This document shows positions 52,611 through 63,968 of a stretch of 64,000 nt of DNA, piece after piece. Source of the stretch: an uncultured Alphaproteobacteria bacterium (lineage in GTDB: Bacteria > Pseudomonadota > Alphaproteobacteria > Micavibrionales > CSBR16-224). The first letter of the stretch is position 1; the number at the start of each line of letters is the position of its first letter. Made by a program: the position numbers and the translations under genes. The stretch is from positions 124,001 through 188,000 of the forward strand of contig CATLPD010000002.1 of the NCBI GenBank assembly GCA_950054485.1, written 5' to 3'. Below the pieces are notes generated by a model that did no database searches, was not told where the DNA came from, and worked only from the letters and a program-made list of their open reading frames with translations.

Positions 52611-53600
52611 CTACCCCTTTAGATAATTCTTATAATGCTGTGTAACCGATTGGCAGATCTTGATCATATCATTGCTTTCTGGTCTTTGCCAGTCCTGAAA
52701 GCTTTTGGGGATAGGCTTTGTCAGGTTTTTTTCAGCGAGATTGCTGTGGAATAGCTCGATACGGGGGCCCTGTGTGCCTATATGGGCAATATACACGGGC
52801 TTGCCAGTTGCCAAAGCTTCGGTGGCCATGCTGACGCTGTCATTTGTGACAATGATCGCATCGGCCATATGCAAGTAGTCGAAATAGGGGTTGCTGCCCT
52901 GGCCATTCCAGAAATGTGTATTTTTGCCATCCAGTATCGTTTTTAAAATACGCGATTGTTCGTTTCCTGTGCGTCGTGACGTTGTGATCATGAGGCTGGC
53001 ATCGCATGACTTTTGAAGATTTGCGATATTTTCAGCCAAAAGCTTCGCATTTTCAGATGTGAATTCCGATTTTGTTGTGCTGCCGCCGATTAGGACAGCA
53101 ATCCGCGGTCCCGGTAGTTTTTTTAAGTCGTCTGCATGGTGGCTCAGGTTTCGTTCAAGAAAATCAGGTGATATACGGTGTAGAGCACCGAGCGATTTGA
53201 CAACATTGTCGCCATCGACAGGGTCATGCTGGGGGGCTATGACCAGATCAAAATGCTGCGGTGATATACGCGGGTCCTGTATCTGGATCAAAAAGCTTTT
53301 ATTGCCGGATAGTTTTTTGATATGGCGTGCCGCCGGCACAGATTTACGACCGCTGGCAATTATAATATGAGGGTAGGCAGGACGAAAAGTCTCGTTTACA
53401 TTTTTGTAGGCTTTTTCAATACAGAAATTCAAATATGGGGCGGTCCAGCGCCACCCTTTTTTCATTTCGACGTATTTTGTTTTCACATTTCCGATTTTTA
53501 AGCACTCGGCCAGGGCAATGCACTGGTTTTCAGTGCCCCTGAGGCCCGGTTCTACAATAATCCATGCAGTTTTATCATTAAATTCGGAAAAATCGATCAT
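52611..53600 (-). CDS. ELM1/GtrOC1 family protein
   Basis: 329 residues. DKTAWIIVEPGLRGTENQC, PHIIIASGRKSVPAARHIKK, FDLVIAPQHDPVDGDNVV and ADAIIVTNDSVSMATEALAT match the mitochondrial fission ELM1 family, which has a GT-B-like two-domain fold. The bacterial members are found mainly in alphaproteobacteria, and their biochemical role, possibly glycosyl transfer, is unknown. It precedes trxB by two bases. Confidence 0.87.
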   Translation of the reverse strand: MIDFSEFNDKTAWIIVEPGLRGTENQCIALAECLKIGNVKTKYVEMKKGWRWTAPYLNFCIEKAYKNVNETFRPAYPHIIIASGRKSVPAARHIKKLSGNKSFLIQIQDPRISPQHFDLVIAPQHDPVDGDNVVKSLGALHRISPDFLERNLSHHADDLKKLPGPRIAVLIGGSTTKSEFTSENAKLLAENIANLQKSCDASLMITTSRRTGNEQSRILKTILDGKNTHFWNGQGSNPYFDYLHMADAIIVTNDSVSMATEALATGKPVYIAHIGTQGPRIELFHSNLAEKNLTKPIPKSFQDWQRPESNDMIKICQSVTQHYKNYLKG

Positions 53601-53702
53601 TTTTTGTTTTTCTATTGTCTTTAAACTTTTATAATATTAGTACAAGGGAGAATAATTTTTGGAAATGATTCTCTTCAGATTTTGATATAAGGATATAAAT
53701 TT

Positions 53703-54176
53703 ATGGCTAAAGTTAAACTTGATAAGATTGATCGCGTCATCATTAACCAGCTTTTAGAGCATGGTCGCATGACAAATGTCGAGCTTGCTGAAAAAGCAGG
53801 TATTTCCGCTCCACCCTGTTTACGCCGTGTGCGTGCTCTTGAAAACAGCGGTATCATAAAAGGATATCACGCTCGTGTCGATGCAGCGATGCTGGGATAT
53901 AACGTGACAGTCTTCACGCATGTCGGTTTGGAAAACCAGCATGATGATGAATTGCGCAAGTTTGAAAAGCAGGTTCAGGAATGGGAACGTGTGCGTGAAT
54001 GCCATTTGATTTCAGGTGACTCAGACTTTCTCTTGAAAGTTGTGGCTAAAGACTGGGATGATTATCAACAGTTTTTGACGACACGTCTGACATCGACGCC
54101 GAACATCAAGCATGTTAGGTCATCTATGGGTGTTAAAACCTGTAAATACAATCCAGGTGTTCCTGTTCAGGAATAA
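53703..54176 (+). CDS. Lrp/AsnC-family transcriptional regulator
   Basis: 157 residues. The N-terminal winged-helix DNA-binding domain (residues ~5-65, KIDRVIINQLLEHGRMTNVE, ISAPPCLRRVRALENSGII) is followed by the RAM/AsnC ligand-binding ferredoxin-like domain (ECHLISGDSDFLLKVVAKDW). These regulators respond to amino acids. Targets are not evident from position; the amino-acid catabolic genes in the window (putA, hppD operon) are possible but distant. Confidence 0.93.
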   Translation: MAKVKLDKIDRVIINQLLEHGRMTNVELAEKAGISAPPCLRRVRALENSGIIKGYHARVDAAMLGYNVTVFTHVGLENQHDDELRKFEKQVQEWERVRECHLISGDSDFLLKVVAKDWDDYQQFLTTRLTSTPNIKHVRSSMGVKTCKYNPGVPVQE

Positions 54177-54188
54177 ATCAAACCAGAC

Positions 54189-54662
54189 TTATTTGTATTT
54201 TACATCCAAAATTTCATAGGCTTTTTCGCCTTTAGGCGTGCGAACCTCAACACTGTCACCAACTGACTTGCCAATCAATGCACGTGACAGGGGCGCTGTG
54301 TTTGACAGCTTGTTTTTATCAATATCAGCTTCGTATTCACCAACAATCTGGTACGTGACTTCTTCTTCGGTATCTTCATCAACCAGCTCAACGGTTGCGC
54401 CAAACATGACGCGGTTTCCGGATAGAGAGGCAGGATCGATCACTTCGGCAAGGGACAGGCGGCCTTCCAGTTCCTGAATGCGGCCTTCGATAAAGCTTTG
54501 CTTTTCACGTGCTGAATGATATTCGGCATTCTCGGATAGGTCGCCGTGTTCGCGCGCAGTCGCAATCGCCTCGATAATAGCGGGACGTTCAACCGATTTC
54601 AGGTTCTTCAGTTCTTTTTCTAATTGTGCATAACCTAATGCCGTAATGGGCAACTTATCCAT
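54189..54662 (-). CDS. greA: Transcription elongation factor GreA
   Basis: 157 residues. The N-terminal coiled coil begins [20 protein letters not shown] and contains [20 protein letters not shown], with the acidic tip that stimulates RNA polymerase cleavage; the C-terminal FKBP-like domain ends [15 protein letters not shown]. It rescues backtracked RNA polymerase. Convergent with the Lrp-type gene with 12 bases between. In alphaproteobacteria greA commonly lies near carAB, as here. Confidence 0.97.
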   Translation of the reverse strand: MDKLPITALGYAQLEKELKNLKSVERPAIIEAIATAREHGDLSENAEYHSAREKQSFIEGRIQELEGRLSLAEVIDPASLSGNRVMFGATVELVDEDTEEEVTYQIVGEYEADIDKNKLSNTAPLSRALIGKSVGDSVEVRTPKGEKAYEILDVKYK

Positions 54663-54748
54663 TTCATACCTCTTTAATTCTGGATTAAGATCAAAAACTT
54701 AAAACAAAAGAAGGTCAATGGCAAGTATAAACAGCTGTTATGAAATAC

Positions 54749-55045
54749 TTATTTAGGCTTCATAGCTTTCTGCACGGCCTGAATAACCGCGTTGCTCTGC
54801 TTGTCAAATTCTTCTGAATTTTTGGGCTCTCCGCCATTTTCATCTTCCCAAGCACAGTATGCAGAATAGGCTGTTCTTTTGTTCTTTTCAGTAAAATCAG
54901 CTAAGAGCTTTTTATCGGCTACATCAAGCTTTGTTGCTTTTTTATTAAATTCATCACACCAGATATTTTTCATGATGCCTTCGATAATTCTCATATCGTC
55001 ATCAAATTTTAGCATGTGATCAAGGTTGCTATATTTCTGTGTCAT
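54749..55045 (-). CDS. Small hypothetical protein
   Basis: 98 residues, soluble and mostly helical, with two Cys (NIWCDEF, SAYCAWEDENGG). No family recognised. It has AAGGA upstream of the ATG at suitable distance. It sits alone between greA and carB, on the same strand, with gaps of about 90 bases on each side. Confidence 0.6.
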   Translation of the reverse strand: MTQKYSNLDHMLKFDDDMRIIEGIMKNIWCDEFNKKATKLDVADKKLLADFTEKNKRTAYSAYCAWEDENGGEPKNSEEFDKQSNAVIQAVQKAMKPK

Positions 55046-55138
55046 TTTTAAATCCTTTTCTATTTGTATATCAGTATACGCTAAAACTTAACATAATGCA
55101 AGTGGATGCGGTTTTTAGGATATTAAGCGGCCAATTTT

Positions 55139-58100
55139 TTATGCGGCGTTAATATAATGTTGAATGGGAAAGACATCTAGATCATGCCCTTGCTGCATCT
55201 TTTGAATGGCTGAAATCGCGGCACGGGCCCCTGAAATCGTCGTGTAATAGGGAATACGGTTTTGCAAGGCTACGCGGCGCAAACTGACCCCGTCATCAAC
55301 GGCGCGCGGGCCATGGGTCGTGTTGATCACCAGATGTATATCACCATTAATCATGGCATCAGCGGCATGCGGCTGGCCTTCATAAACTTTGTTGATCTTG
55401 TGCGCGCGAATGCCGGCACTGACCAGATGCGCAGCCGTACCGCCGGTCGCGACAATTTTAAAGCCCATATCCTGTAGGCGGGAGGCCAGCGGGATCATCA
55501 GGTTTTTATCGCTATCTTTGACCGAGATAAAAACAGTGCCCTTTATAGGCAGGAACGATCCTGTTCCAAGGCGCGCTTTCATAAAAGCTTCGTGATAGTT
55601 TTTGTCGATGCCCATGACTTCACCTGTTGATCGCATTTCTGGTCCGAGCAACACATCAACGCCCGGAAAGCGCGTAAATGGGAATACGGGCGCTTTGACA
55701 GCCGTATAACCAGATAAGCTGTTTTTCAACAGGCCATCTTTTCTAAGATCAGCCAATGTTTCGCCCATCATCAGGCGCGTTGCCATTGCCGCAACAGGCA
55801 TGCCCGTCGCTTTGGCAACAAAGGGAACGGTGCGGGACGCACGCGGGTTAACCTCCAGCACGTATATCTCATAGGCATCAAGGTTTGCGGGGTCACGGCT
55901 TTCGGATATAACAAATTGCACGTTCATCATGCCTTTGATTTGAAGGCTTTTGGCCAAGGTGATGGCTTGGTTCATCAGATCTACGACAATTTCTTCGCGC
56001 AGCGAATGCGGGGGCAAGCTGCAGGTGCTGTCACCGGAGTGTACGCCGGCTTCCTCGATATGCTCCATGACGCCGCAGATATGAACATCTTTACCATCGC
56101 AAATGGCATCAACATCGATTTCAACACAATGCTGTAGATATTTATCGATGAGTACAGGGTTTGTGCCAGATACCTCAACTGCATTATTAATGTACTTTTT
56201 CAAGCCATTGGCATCATACACAATTTCCATTGCCCGACCGCCAAGGACATAGGATGGACGTATTACAACGGGATATCCGATCTTTTCAGCGGTTTTGACC
56301 GCTTCGGTTTCATTGCGGGCAATACCGTTTGGTGGTTGCTTCAGCTTTTTATCGTTCAGTAGTTTTTGGAAACGTTCGCGGTCTTCGGCCAGGTCAATCG
56401 CATCAGGTGAAGTGCCCAGAATGGGAATGCCATTTTCTTCCAGCGTAAGGCACAACTTTAAAGGGGTCTGACCACCCAGTTGAACGATAACGCCCAGAAC
56501 TTCACCATTTTCCTGTTCTTTACGGATGATATCCAAAACACGCTCGGCTGTGATTGGCTCGAAATAGAGGCGATCCGACGTATCATAGTCTGTTGAAACC
56601 GTTTCAGGATTGCAATTGATCATGATGGCTTCATAGCCTTTGGCCTTTGCGGCATAGGCTGCATGCACGCAGCAGTAATCAAATTCAATGCCTTGGCCAA
56701 TTCTGTTTGGGCCACCGCCCAAAATGATAACCTTCTTTTGATCTGTCGGGCGTGCCTCGCACCATGAATCAATCATGGTTTCATAGCTGGAATAAAAATA
56801 GGCGGTTTCAGATGAAAATTCGGCAGCGCAACTATCAACACGTTTGAATGTGGGGGTGATTCCAAAATCTTCCCGCTGCTGGCGAATGGTTTTCTCTGTG
56901 ATTCCGGCAAGTTCGGCAAGGCGCAGATCCGAAAAACCAAGGCGTTTTAGTGCAAAAAGTTCTGCTTTGCTTTTTGGTAGGCCGCTTTTTTTGACGTGTT
57001 TTTCATGATTTACAATATTTTCAATCCGCTCCAAAAACCATGGGTCATATTTGCAGATATTGTGAATATCATTTAATTCTAATCCGCGGCGGAAGGCTTC
57101 GGCAATAACGCGAATGCGGTTCGGACCCGGGTAGGACAGGGCTGCTGTTATATCCTGATCGCTATCACCAATTTCTGTCATATCGTTCAGACCTGTCAGG
57201 CCGTTTTCCATCGCACATAAGGCTTTTTGAAGGCTTTCTTCAAAACAGCGGCCCATCGCCATGACTTCGCCGACGGATTTCATCGATGTCGTTAATTTAT
57301 CCTGTGTGCCGCGGAACTTTTCAAAATTAAAGCGCGGAATTTTTGTGACGATATAATCGATCGAAGGCTCGAAAGAGGCCGGAATTTTATTTGTGATGTC
57401 GTTTTGTAATTCATCCAGTGTATATCCGACCGCAAGGCGTGCGGCGACTTTGGCGATTGGAAAGCCCGTTGCTTTGGATGCCAGTGCAGACGATCGGCTG
57501 ACACGCGGGTTCATTTCAATGACCGCCATACGCCCATCTTCGGGGTTCACGGCAAATTGCACGTTTGACCCGCCCGTATCAATGCCGATGCCGCGCAAGA
57601 CAGCCAGCGAGGCGTTGCGCATTTTTTGATATTCCTTATCCGTCAGGGTCAGGGCGGGGGCAACGGTGATTGAATCCCCCGTGTGCACACCCATTGGATC
57701 AATATTCTCAATGGCGCAAATGATAATACAATTGTCGTTGCAGTCGCGCACGACTTCCATTTCATATTCTTTCCAACCCAATACGGATTCTTCGATCAGA
57801 ACCTCGGTTGTGGGTGAAGCCTCCAGACCGCTATGGACAATTTCAATGAATTCTTCCTTGTTGAAGGCGATACCACCGCCTGTACCACCCATAGTAAAAC
57901 TGGGCCGGATAATTGCGGGCAAGCCGATATCTTCGACAGCGCGCAGGGCATGATCCAGCGTTTTGACGGTCTGGCTTTTCGGGCTTTCAAGGCCCAAACG
58001 ATCCATACAATCGCGGAACAACTGCCTGTCTTCGGCCATAGCGATTGACTTTCTGTTGGCGCCGATCAGCTCGATATTCAATTTTTCCAGCACGCCGTTA

Positions 58101-58411
58101 TCAGCCAGCGCCAGCGCAGTATTAAGGGCCGTTTGTCCGCCCATGGTCGGCAACAGGGCGTCAGGGCGTTCTTTTTCAAGGATTTTTGCGACGACATCTG
58201 GCGTGATTGGCTCGATATACGTTGCATCAGCCATATCTGGGTCTGTCATGATCGTTGCGGGGTTGGAATTGATCAGTATAACGCGATATCCGTCTTCACG
58301 CAGGGCCTTGCAGGCCTGTGCTCCCGAATAGTCAAATTCGCAGGCTTGTCCGATGATAATGGGGCCCGATCCTATGACAGCAATTGATTTTATGTCGGTT
58401 CTTTTTCCCAT
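55139..58411 (-). CDS. carB: Carbamoyl-phosphate synthase large subunit
   Basis: 1090 residues: two homologous ATP-grasp halves (N-terminal carboxyphosphate and C-terminal carbamate sites) with [20 protein letters not shown] and [20 protein letters not shown] as the paired starts, an oligomerisation domain between, and a C-terminal MGS-like allosteric domain ([18 protein letters not shown]). Makes carbamoyl phosphate for pyrimidines and arginine. Its start overlaps by one base a membrane spermidine-synthase-like gene that separates it from carA. Confidence 0.97.
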   Translation of the reverse strand: MGKRTDIKSIAVIGSGPIIIGQACEFDYSGAQACKALREDGYRVILINSNPATIMTDPDMADATYIEPITPDVVAKILEKERPDALLPTMGGQTALNTALALADNGVLEKLNIELIGANRKSIAMAEDRQLFRDCMDRLGLESPKSQTVKTLDHALRAVEDIGLPAIIRPSFTMGGTGGGIAFNKEEFIEIVHSGLEASPTTEVLIEESVLGWKEYEMEVVRDCNDNCIIICAIENIDPMGVHTGDSITVAPALTLTDKEYQKMRNASLAVLRGIGIDTGGSNVQFAVNPEDGRMAVIEMNPRVSRSSALASKATGFPIAKVAARLAVGYTLDELQNDITNKIPASFEPSIDYIVTKIPRFNFEKFRGTQDKLTTSMKSVGEVMAMGRCFEESLQKALCAMENGLTGLNDMTEIGDSDQDITAALSYPGPNRIRVIAEAFRRGLELNDIHNICKYDPWFLERIENIVNHEKHVKKSGLPKSKAELFALKRLGFSDLRLAELAGITEKTIRQQREDFGITPTFKRVDSCAAEFSSETAYFYSSYETMIDSWCEARPTDQKKVIILGGGPNRIGQGIEFDYCCVHAAYAAKAKGYEAIMINCNPETVSTDYDTSDRLYFEPITAERVLDIIRKEQENGEVLGVIVQLGGQTPLKLCLTLEENGIPILGTSPDAIDLAEDRERFQKLLNDKKLKQPPNGIARNETEAVKTAEKIGYPVVIRPSYVLGGRAMEIVYDANGLKKYINNAVEVSGTNPVLIDKYLQHCVEIDVDAICDGKDVHICGVMEHIEEAGVHSGDSTCSLPPHSLREEIVVDLMNQAITLAKSLQIKGMMNVQFVISESRDPANLDAYEIYVLEVNPRASRTVPFVAKATGMPVAAMATRLMMGETLADLRKDGLLKNSLSGYTAVKAPVFPFTRFPGVDVLLGPEMRSTGEVMGIDKNYHEAFMKARLGTGSFLPIKGTVFISVKDSDKNLMIPLASRLQDMGFKIVATGGTAAHLVSAGIRAHKINKVYEGQPHAADAMINGDIHLVINTTHGPRAVDDGVSLRRVALQNRIPYYTTISGARAAISAIQKMQQGHDLDVFPIQHYINAA

Positions 58412-60435
58412 CAGTTAAATCCTTTTAAGGTTGAAAGCACGTGCGTGTAATCATCTGTCCATAGTTTTGTGTCGGTGCCGGGGATGACCTGTTCCCAGTC
58501 ATTTATAGGGCTTTTGGACACCAGCAACCAATGACTTGGTGTTATCCATGGCACCAAGCCGTCGGCATCGTGATATTTGTGAAAGGTTTTATACCCGTAT
58601 TTTTCGACCACTTTGGCAACTGTTCTCGACAGATCAAAATAGCGGTTTGAAATATTGACCAGAATAATTCCGTTCTGGTTCATTTTACTGAAATATTCTT
58701 CGAAGGCTTCAAGGGTCAATAAATGTGCCGGGATAGCGTCCGAACTGAAAGCGTCCATAATCAAAATATCAAAATTACGATCCTGTTTTGCGAGTTCAAG
58801 TCGTCCATCACCGACGATGATTTTATTTTCTGGATGATAGCAATCTTTGATAAAATCAAAATATTCGTTTGCGACGGCGACGATTTCACTGTCAATTTCG
58901 AAGGATGTAAAATAACGATCAGGTGCGTGATAGCATAGCAGCGTGCCGGCACCAAGACCGATAATCCCAATCGAGCTGTTTGGTATATCGTCACGCGCAA
59001 AAAATGGTTTCAAAGCCGCATAATACGAATAGTCGGCGGATTTTTTGAATTCCTCTTCTCTTAACTGTAAACCATGCAGCGTCGTGCCGTGTTTTAAAGC
59101 ACGCAGGTTATATGTTTTACCCTGATAATCATCCTGTTCCTGAGCAACCGCAATCGGGCCATAAAAATTCCGGGTTTTAAAGATGATGTCTTTATTCACG
59201 ATATTGATGCTGATAATGAAAAGCGTGATCGATGTCACGGCAGCAAACAAAAGATTAAAGCGCATTATGCTATGTTTCTCGAATTCTTTTAATAACAAGG
59301 GCGAGAAAAACAGGCTGAGCGCCGCGACCAATGGGTATTCATACAAACGGCTGAAAACTTCCGGGGCGATGAATGCATTTAATATCCCGCCTAATGCGCC
59401 GCCAATGGCAACATAAAGATAAAATGCTGTCAGGAATTTCGGGTGCGGTCTGGCGGCAGCCAACTGGCTGTGACACATCATGGCGATGATAAGGAAAAAG
59501 ACCAGATGCAACAAAAGCGCCGATAAACTGATCAGTTTAACGGAAAAGACGAAAAGGATGACAACACCCATTGCGGCGAAAGGGTGCAAATGAATTAAAA
59601 GATTGCGGTATTTTTCAGGCTTTACTGAAAAAGCCACAATATATGTGACAAGGTACAGCGCCAATGGCAGTACCCAGAACAGTGGTATCGGAGTGATTTC
59701 CAGCGTTACAAAATTTGTGACACCGACCATAAGGCTGGAGGGTATAAAGGCCAATATAATCCAGTAAAGGCCGGTTTTAAGTTTTGGCGCAACAATCTCC
59801 GTTGTTTCTTTGTTTTCTATCGTATTACGGCTTAGTAAGCTGGCAGACAATATGCCTGCTATCAGGACAATATATCCATACATCCAGTAATGCGTTTGCT
59901 GCGATACGGTCAGGAACGGTTCGATTAACAGCGGGTATCCAAGAAGCCCTAAAAAACTGCCAAAATTACTTACGGCATATAAAAAATAGGGGTCTTTACC
60001 CTTGGTGGCATCGGTGTAATGAAAAAGCCTTTGCAGTGTTGACGATACGGAAGATAAGGCGATGAAGGGCACAGCCACAGCCGCTGTCAATAAAATAAAG
60101 ACATTCATAGCCGCCTTGGAAGATTGCTGAACATCTATACCCTTTAAATGGAGGGGCAGGAATAATGCGCCCAGCCCCAACAGAACCACGACCGATATAC
60201 CATGTTGCCTTGGGGTAAGTTTGGAGAACCAGTGGGCCAATATATAACCGACCAGCAGCGAGAGTTGGAAAAAGGCCAGCGCGACAATCCATCCCGATGG
60301 TGCGCCGCCAACCAAAGGCAGCAGCATTTTTCCTGCCATGGGCTGTACCATGAATAGCAGCGATGCCGACAAGAAAATGGAAATCAGAAAAACACTTAGG
60401 GTAAGAAATACGTTATTCTGTGTTTTTACTGTCAT
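58411..60435 (-). CDS. Membrane protein fused to a spermidine-synthase-like domain
   Basis: 674 residues. Residues ~1-410 contain about 10-12 hydrophobic helices; residues ~430-674 are a SpeE-like aminopropyltransferase/methyltransferase fold: [43 protein letters not shown] and [20 protein letters not shown]. Such fused proteins are widespread, but their substrates are largely uncharacterised. It lies between carA and carB with one-base start/stop overlaps at each end, so all three are translated as one coupled unit. Confidence 0.85.
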   Translation of the reverse strand: MTVKTQNNVFLTLSVFLISIFLSASLLFMVQPMAGKMLLPLVGGAPSGWIVALAFFQLSLLVGYILAHWFSKLTPRQHGISVVVLLGLGALFLPLHLKGIDVQQSSKAAMNVFILLTAAVAVPFIALSSVSSTLQRLFHYTDATKGKDPYFLYAVSNFGSFLGLLGYPLLIEPFLTVSQQTHYWMYGYIVLIAGILSASLLSRNTIENKETTEIVAPKLKTGLYWIILAFIPSSLMVGVTNFVTLEITPIPLFWVLPLALYLVTYIVAFSVKPEKYRNLLIHLHPFAAMGVVILFVFSVKLISLSALLLHLVFFLIIAMMCHSQLAAARPHPKFLTAFYLYVAIGGALGGILNAFIAPEVFSRLYEYPLVAALSLFFSPLLLKEFEKHSIMRFNLLFAAVTSITLFIISINIVNKDIIFKTRNFYGPIAVAQEQDDYQGKTYNLRALKHGTTLHGLQLREEEFKKSADYSYYAALKPFFARDDIPNSSIGIIGLGAGTLLCYHAPDRYFTSFEIDSEIVAVANEYFDFIKDCYHPENKIIVGDGRLELAKQDRNFDILIMDAFSSDAIPAHLLTLEAFEEYFSKMNQNGIILVNISNRYFDLSRTVAKVVEKYGYKTFHKYHDADGLVPWITPSHWLLVSKSPINDWEQVIPGTDTKLWTDDYTHVLSTLKGFN

Positions 60436-61568
60436 TATGCGGCGTCCGGTTGTCGTTTTATGTCTCTCATGGTCTTAAAAAATTCATCGAAAACGTAATG
60501 TGCATCTTGCGGGCCGGGGGAAGCTTCGGGGTGATGCTGGACACTGAAAACGGGCAATGTTTTGTGTCTAAGGCCTTCGTTTGATCCGTCAAATAAACTG
60601 ACATGGGTTTCGACCACATCATCCGGTAAACTTTCGCTGATTACAACAAACCCGTGGTTTTGGGATGTGATTTCAACATGTCCTGTTTCAAGGTTTTTTA
60701 CAGGGTGGTTTGCTCCACGGTGCCCATATTCAAGTTTGATCGTTTCTGCACCAAAGCTGCGGGCCAGCAATTGATGACCCAGACATATACCGAATACAGG
60801 CATGCCGCTTTTGGTTAGGTTCTGAATGATTGGCAGGGCATATTCAGCCGTTGCCGCCGGATCGCCGGGGCCATTTGAAAGGAATACACCGTCTGGTGAC
60901 ATCTTCAGAATATCCTGGGCTGATGTGGTGCATGGCACGACCGTCAGTCGTCCGCCCATGTTTTCCAGCATTCTTAAAATATTATGTTTGACGCCGTAAT
61001 CAATAACGACGACATGATGTTCGCCCGATTTTGACCATTCATATGGTTTCGGGGTTGTGACGGACTTTGCCAGATCGCAGCCTTTCATATTTGGCGCGCC
61101 TGATAAAATGTCCTGTAATGTGTCAATGTCCGGACGCCCGTTTGCAAAATGATGGATAACACCGTTTTGTGCGCCTTTATCACGTAAGATTTGTGTAAGG
61201 CGTCGTGTGTCAATATCGCATATGGCCATTTTATTGTTTTCAATCAGCCAGCTTTGTAAGGATTGCGTGGCCCGCCAATTTGACGGTGATGTGATATCAT
61301 TACGAATGATCATGCCTGCCGCTGCAAAGCTACGGGATTCGATATCTTCTGTGTTAATACCGGTGTTGCCGACATGCGGAAATGTAAAAGTGATAATCTG
61401 GCCGGTATATGACGGGTCGGTCAGTATTTCCTGATAACCTGTCATCGAGGTGTTGAAACAAAGCTCGCCGACTGTTGTGCCTGTTGAACCAATTCCACGT
61501 CCCCAAAATACGGTTCCATCCTGTAAAACAAGACATGCTGTTGCATGATCAGGAGGCTGTGGCATCAT
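60435..61568 (-). CDS. carA: Carbamoyl-phosphate synthase small subunit
   Basis: 377 residues. The N-terminal domain has FNTSMTGYQEILTDPSYTGQ; the C-terminal class I glutamine amidotransferase domain carries the catalytic Cys in FGICLGHQLLARS and the His-Glu in VQHHPEASPGP. It supplies ammonia to CarB. First gene of the three-gene unit; the 67-base gap to the divergent yqeY gene should hold its promoter, with no clear attenuator. Confidence 0.97.
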   Translation of the reverse strand: MMPQPPDHATACLVLQDGTVFWGRGIGSTGTTVGELCFNTSMTGYQEILTDPSYTGQIITFTFPHVGNTGINTEDIESRSFAAAGMIIRNDITSPSNWRATQSLQSWLIENNKMAICDIDTRRLTQILRDKGAQNGVIHHFANGRPDIDTLQDILSGAPNMKGCDLAKSVTTPKPYEWSKSGEHHVVVIDYGVKHNILRMLENMGGRLTVVPCTTSAQDILKMSPDGVFLSNGPGDPAATAEYALPIIQNLTKSGMPVFGICLGHQLLARSFGAETIKLEYGHRGANHPVKNLETGHVEITSQNHGFVVISESLPDDVVETHVSLFDGSNEGLRHKTLPVFSVQHHPEASPGPQDAHYVFDEFFKTMRDIKRQPDAA

Positions 61569-61635
61569 TCCCTCTTTACTCAGATTGCTAAGGCGTTATA
61601 TTAGGCTATAACAGCTTTTAAAATTTATCAATGGG

Positions 61636-62103
61636 GTGACCATGTCTTTACGCGAAAAATTTCAAACAGGCCTGAAAGAGGCCATGCATTCGCAAAATAA
61701 AATGGCGATTGCGACAATTCGTCTGATCTCCGCTGCCTTGAAAGACCGTGATATTGCAGCGCGCAGTAAGGGCAACACCGAAGGCATCGCCGAAGAAGAA
61801 ATTCTGGCCATGATGCAGACCATGATTAAACAACGCCGCGAATCTATCAAAATGTACGAACAGGGCGGGCGCGAAGAGTTGGCACTTCGTGAGCAACAGG
61901 AAATTGATATCATTGAAACATTCCTGCCGCGTCAGATTACGGGCGATGAGATGGAAGCCGCTGTTGATCAGGCGATTGAAAAAGAAAATGCAACCTGCAT
62001 CAAGGATATGGGGAGAGTCATGGGATATTTACGAAACGAATATGCCGGACAAATGGATTTTGGACAGGCTAGCGTTATTATTAAAAAGCGATTGGTTGGA
62101 TAA
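61636..62103 (+). CDS. yqeY: GatB/YqeY-domain protein
   Basis: 155 residues. SLREKFQTGLKEAMHSQNKM and KQRRESIKMYEQGGREELAL, ETFLPRQITGDEME are typical YqeY sequences, related to the tail domain of the GatB amidotransferase subunit that contacts tRNA. Free-standing YqeY function is unclear. In alphaproteobacteria it is usually located between carA and dnaG, exactly as here. GGGGTG precedes the ATG. Confidence 0.93.
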   Translation: MTMSLREKFQTGLKEAMHSQNKMAIATIRLISAALKDRDIAARSKGNTEGIAEEEILAMMQTMIKQRRESIKMYEQGGREELALREQQEIDIIETFLPRQITGDEMEAAVDQAIEKENATCIKDMGRVMGYLRNEYAGQMDFGQASVIIKKRLVG

Positions 62104-62148
62104 GCCTTAGACCTAGACATTGCAGGCTTTTTTGGCTATGTATTAGGC

Positions 62149-63885
62149 ATGAGTTTCCCAAAGCAGTTTATACAGGATTTGAACGACCGCACCGTTTTAT
62201 CCGAATTGATCGGTAAAAAGGTTAAATTGACGCGTGCGGGACGCGACGAATTCAAAGGCTGTTGTCCATTTCACAACGAAAAAACCCCGTCTTTTACTTT
62301 GAACAATCAAAAAGGTTTTTACCATTGCTTTGGCTGTGGGGCACATGGGGATGCGATCAAGTTTTTACAAGAAAACGACAATCTCAGTTTTATGGAGGCT
62401 GTTGAACAACTGGCAGCGCTGAACGGCATGCAGGTCCCAAAGGCCAGCCCCGAGGAGCGCGAGCGGTTCGAGCAAAAGAAAACTCTGTATGATTTACTGG
62501 AAGATGTGACGATTTTCTTCGAGCAGGCATTGGGCCATGAACGCGAGGCGATGCAATACCTTAAGGGGCGCGAGCTGAGTGATGGAACGATTAAGCTGTT
62601 CCGTTTGGGTTATGCGCCCGCTGATGGACAGGCGCTGGGCAATTTCCTAAAAGACAAAGGCTATGCCGTCAAAGATATGATCGAAGCGGGTGTATTACGA
62701 AATTCGACACGCAACCAAGGTGAAACTTACAGTTTTTTCCGCGACCGTATTATTTTTCCTGTAAAGGATTTGCGGGGCAGGGTGGTTGCCTTTGGCGGGC
62801 GCATCATGCCGGGACGTGATCCGGGTGGTAAAGCGCCGAAATATATAAACTCGTCTGATACGCCTTTATTTCACAAAGGGCAGATCCTCTACAACTTATC
62901 CGATGCCCGTAAAAACGTCGATGTGAACAAGCCCTTCATCGTGGTCGAGGGCTATATGGATGTTATCGCACTGGCGCAAGCCGGTTACGATACAGCTGTT
63001 GCCCCATTGGGGACAGCGATGACCGAAAGCCAGATCGAGATATTGTGGAAAGTTGCGCCATCAGATGCACGGGTGCCAGTACTATGTTTTGATGGGGATA
63101 ATGCAGGCCGCCGCGCTGCATCACGTGCCATGGAACGCACATTGCCACTTTTAAAACCGGATCAAAGCGTGCGTTTTGCTTTTCTGCCGGATGGCGAAGA
63201 CCCTGATAGTTTGGTCCAGAACAAAGGGAAAGCTGAATTTGAAAAGTTCTTATCGGCTGCCAGCTATCTTAGCCAGATTTTGTGGGAAGAAGAACTGGGT
63301 AAACGTCCCGGCACAACGCCCGAGGACCGGGCTGGCTTGAAAGCTGCATTATTATCGCGCGTGAATACGATTGAGCATGCAGATGTGCAAAACGAATATC
63401 AGCGCATGATGACGTCGCTTTTTTACGATCACTTCAGTGGTAAGCGTCAATCTAAAACTCCTTTTTCCCGCAGTAATTATAATTCTAAACAGCAGGACAG
63501 ACTTGCCCCGATCGCGAAAAAACCGGAACCTGTCAAGCAAACATCATTCGGAATTGAACACTACTTGCTGGCGACATTGGTTAACTATCCCGAATTGTTC
63601 GATGATGTAGAAGAAACGCTTGGAATGATTGAGATTCAGGACAAAAACCTTCGAAAAATGCGTCAAAAGCTGTTTGAAACGCTTAATTCGCACGAAGTCC
63701 TTGATTCTTCGGAATTAAAGGATATATTGAAAAATGCAGGATTTTGCGAGGTTTTGGATGTAATTCTGTCCGAATCGCTTTATCTTCAAGCCGTTTTTGC
63801 CCGCCCGGGTCAAGATTTAGGGGTGGTTAAAGAAGGTTGGATGTTTACGGTGAACCGGTCAAGAAAACGCCGAAAGCGTCTTTAA
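62149..63885 (+). CDS. dnaG: DNA primase DnaG
   Basis: 578 residues. Makes RNA primers at the replication fork. The zinc finger is CCPFHNEKTPSF with HCFGCGAHGD (residues ~39-66), the RNA polymerase domain contains FRDRIIFPVKDLRGRVVAFG, and the TOPRIM metal sites are VVEGYMDVIALAQAG and VLCFDGDNAGRRAA. The C-terminal DnaB-binding region is present but ends abruptly in the basic tail NRSRKRRKRL after KEGWMF, shorter than in many relatives, where the helical tail continues; it may be a real variant or a late frameshift. Confidence 0.95.
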   Translation: MSFPKQFIQDLNDRTVLSELIGKKVKLTRAGRDEFKGCCPFHNEKTPSFTLNNQKGFYHCFGCGAHGDAIKFLQENDNLSFMEAVEQLAALNGMQVPKASPEERERFEQKKTLYDLLEDVTIFFEQALGHEREAMQYLKGRELSDGTIKLFRLGYAPADGQALGNFLKDKGYAVKDMIEAGVLRNSTRNQGETYSFFRDRIIFPVKDLRGRVVAFGGRIMPGRDPGGKAPKYINSSDTPLFHKGQILYNLSDARKNVDVNKPFIVVEGYMDVIALAQAGYDTAVAPLGTAMTESQIEILWKVAPSDARVPVLCFDGDNAGRRAASRAMERTLPLLKPDQSVRFAFLPDGEDPDSLVQNKGKAEFEKFLSAASYLSQILWEEELGKRPGTTPEDRAGLKAALLSRVNTIEHADVQNEYQRMMTSLFYDHFSGKRQSKTPFSRSNYNSKQQDRLAPIAKKPEPVKQTSFGIEHYLLATLVNYPELFDDVEETLGMIEIQDKNLRKMRQKLFETLNSHEVLDSSELKDILKNAGFCEVLDVILSESLYLQAVFARPGQDLGVVKEGWMFTVNRSRKRRKRL

Positions 63886-63968
63886 GTTTTATATGTAAGT
63901 GGAGTGGATACACGCCTTTGCCATGAAAGTCAGCGGCGTGTTTTGAGTTTGAATGTGGAGAACTGTTA

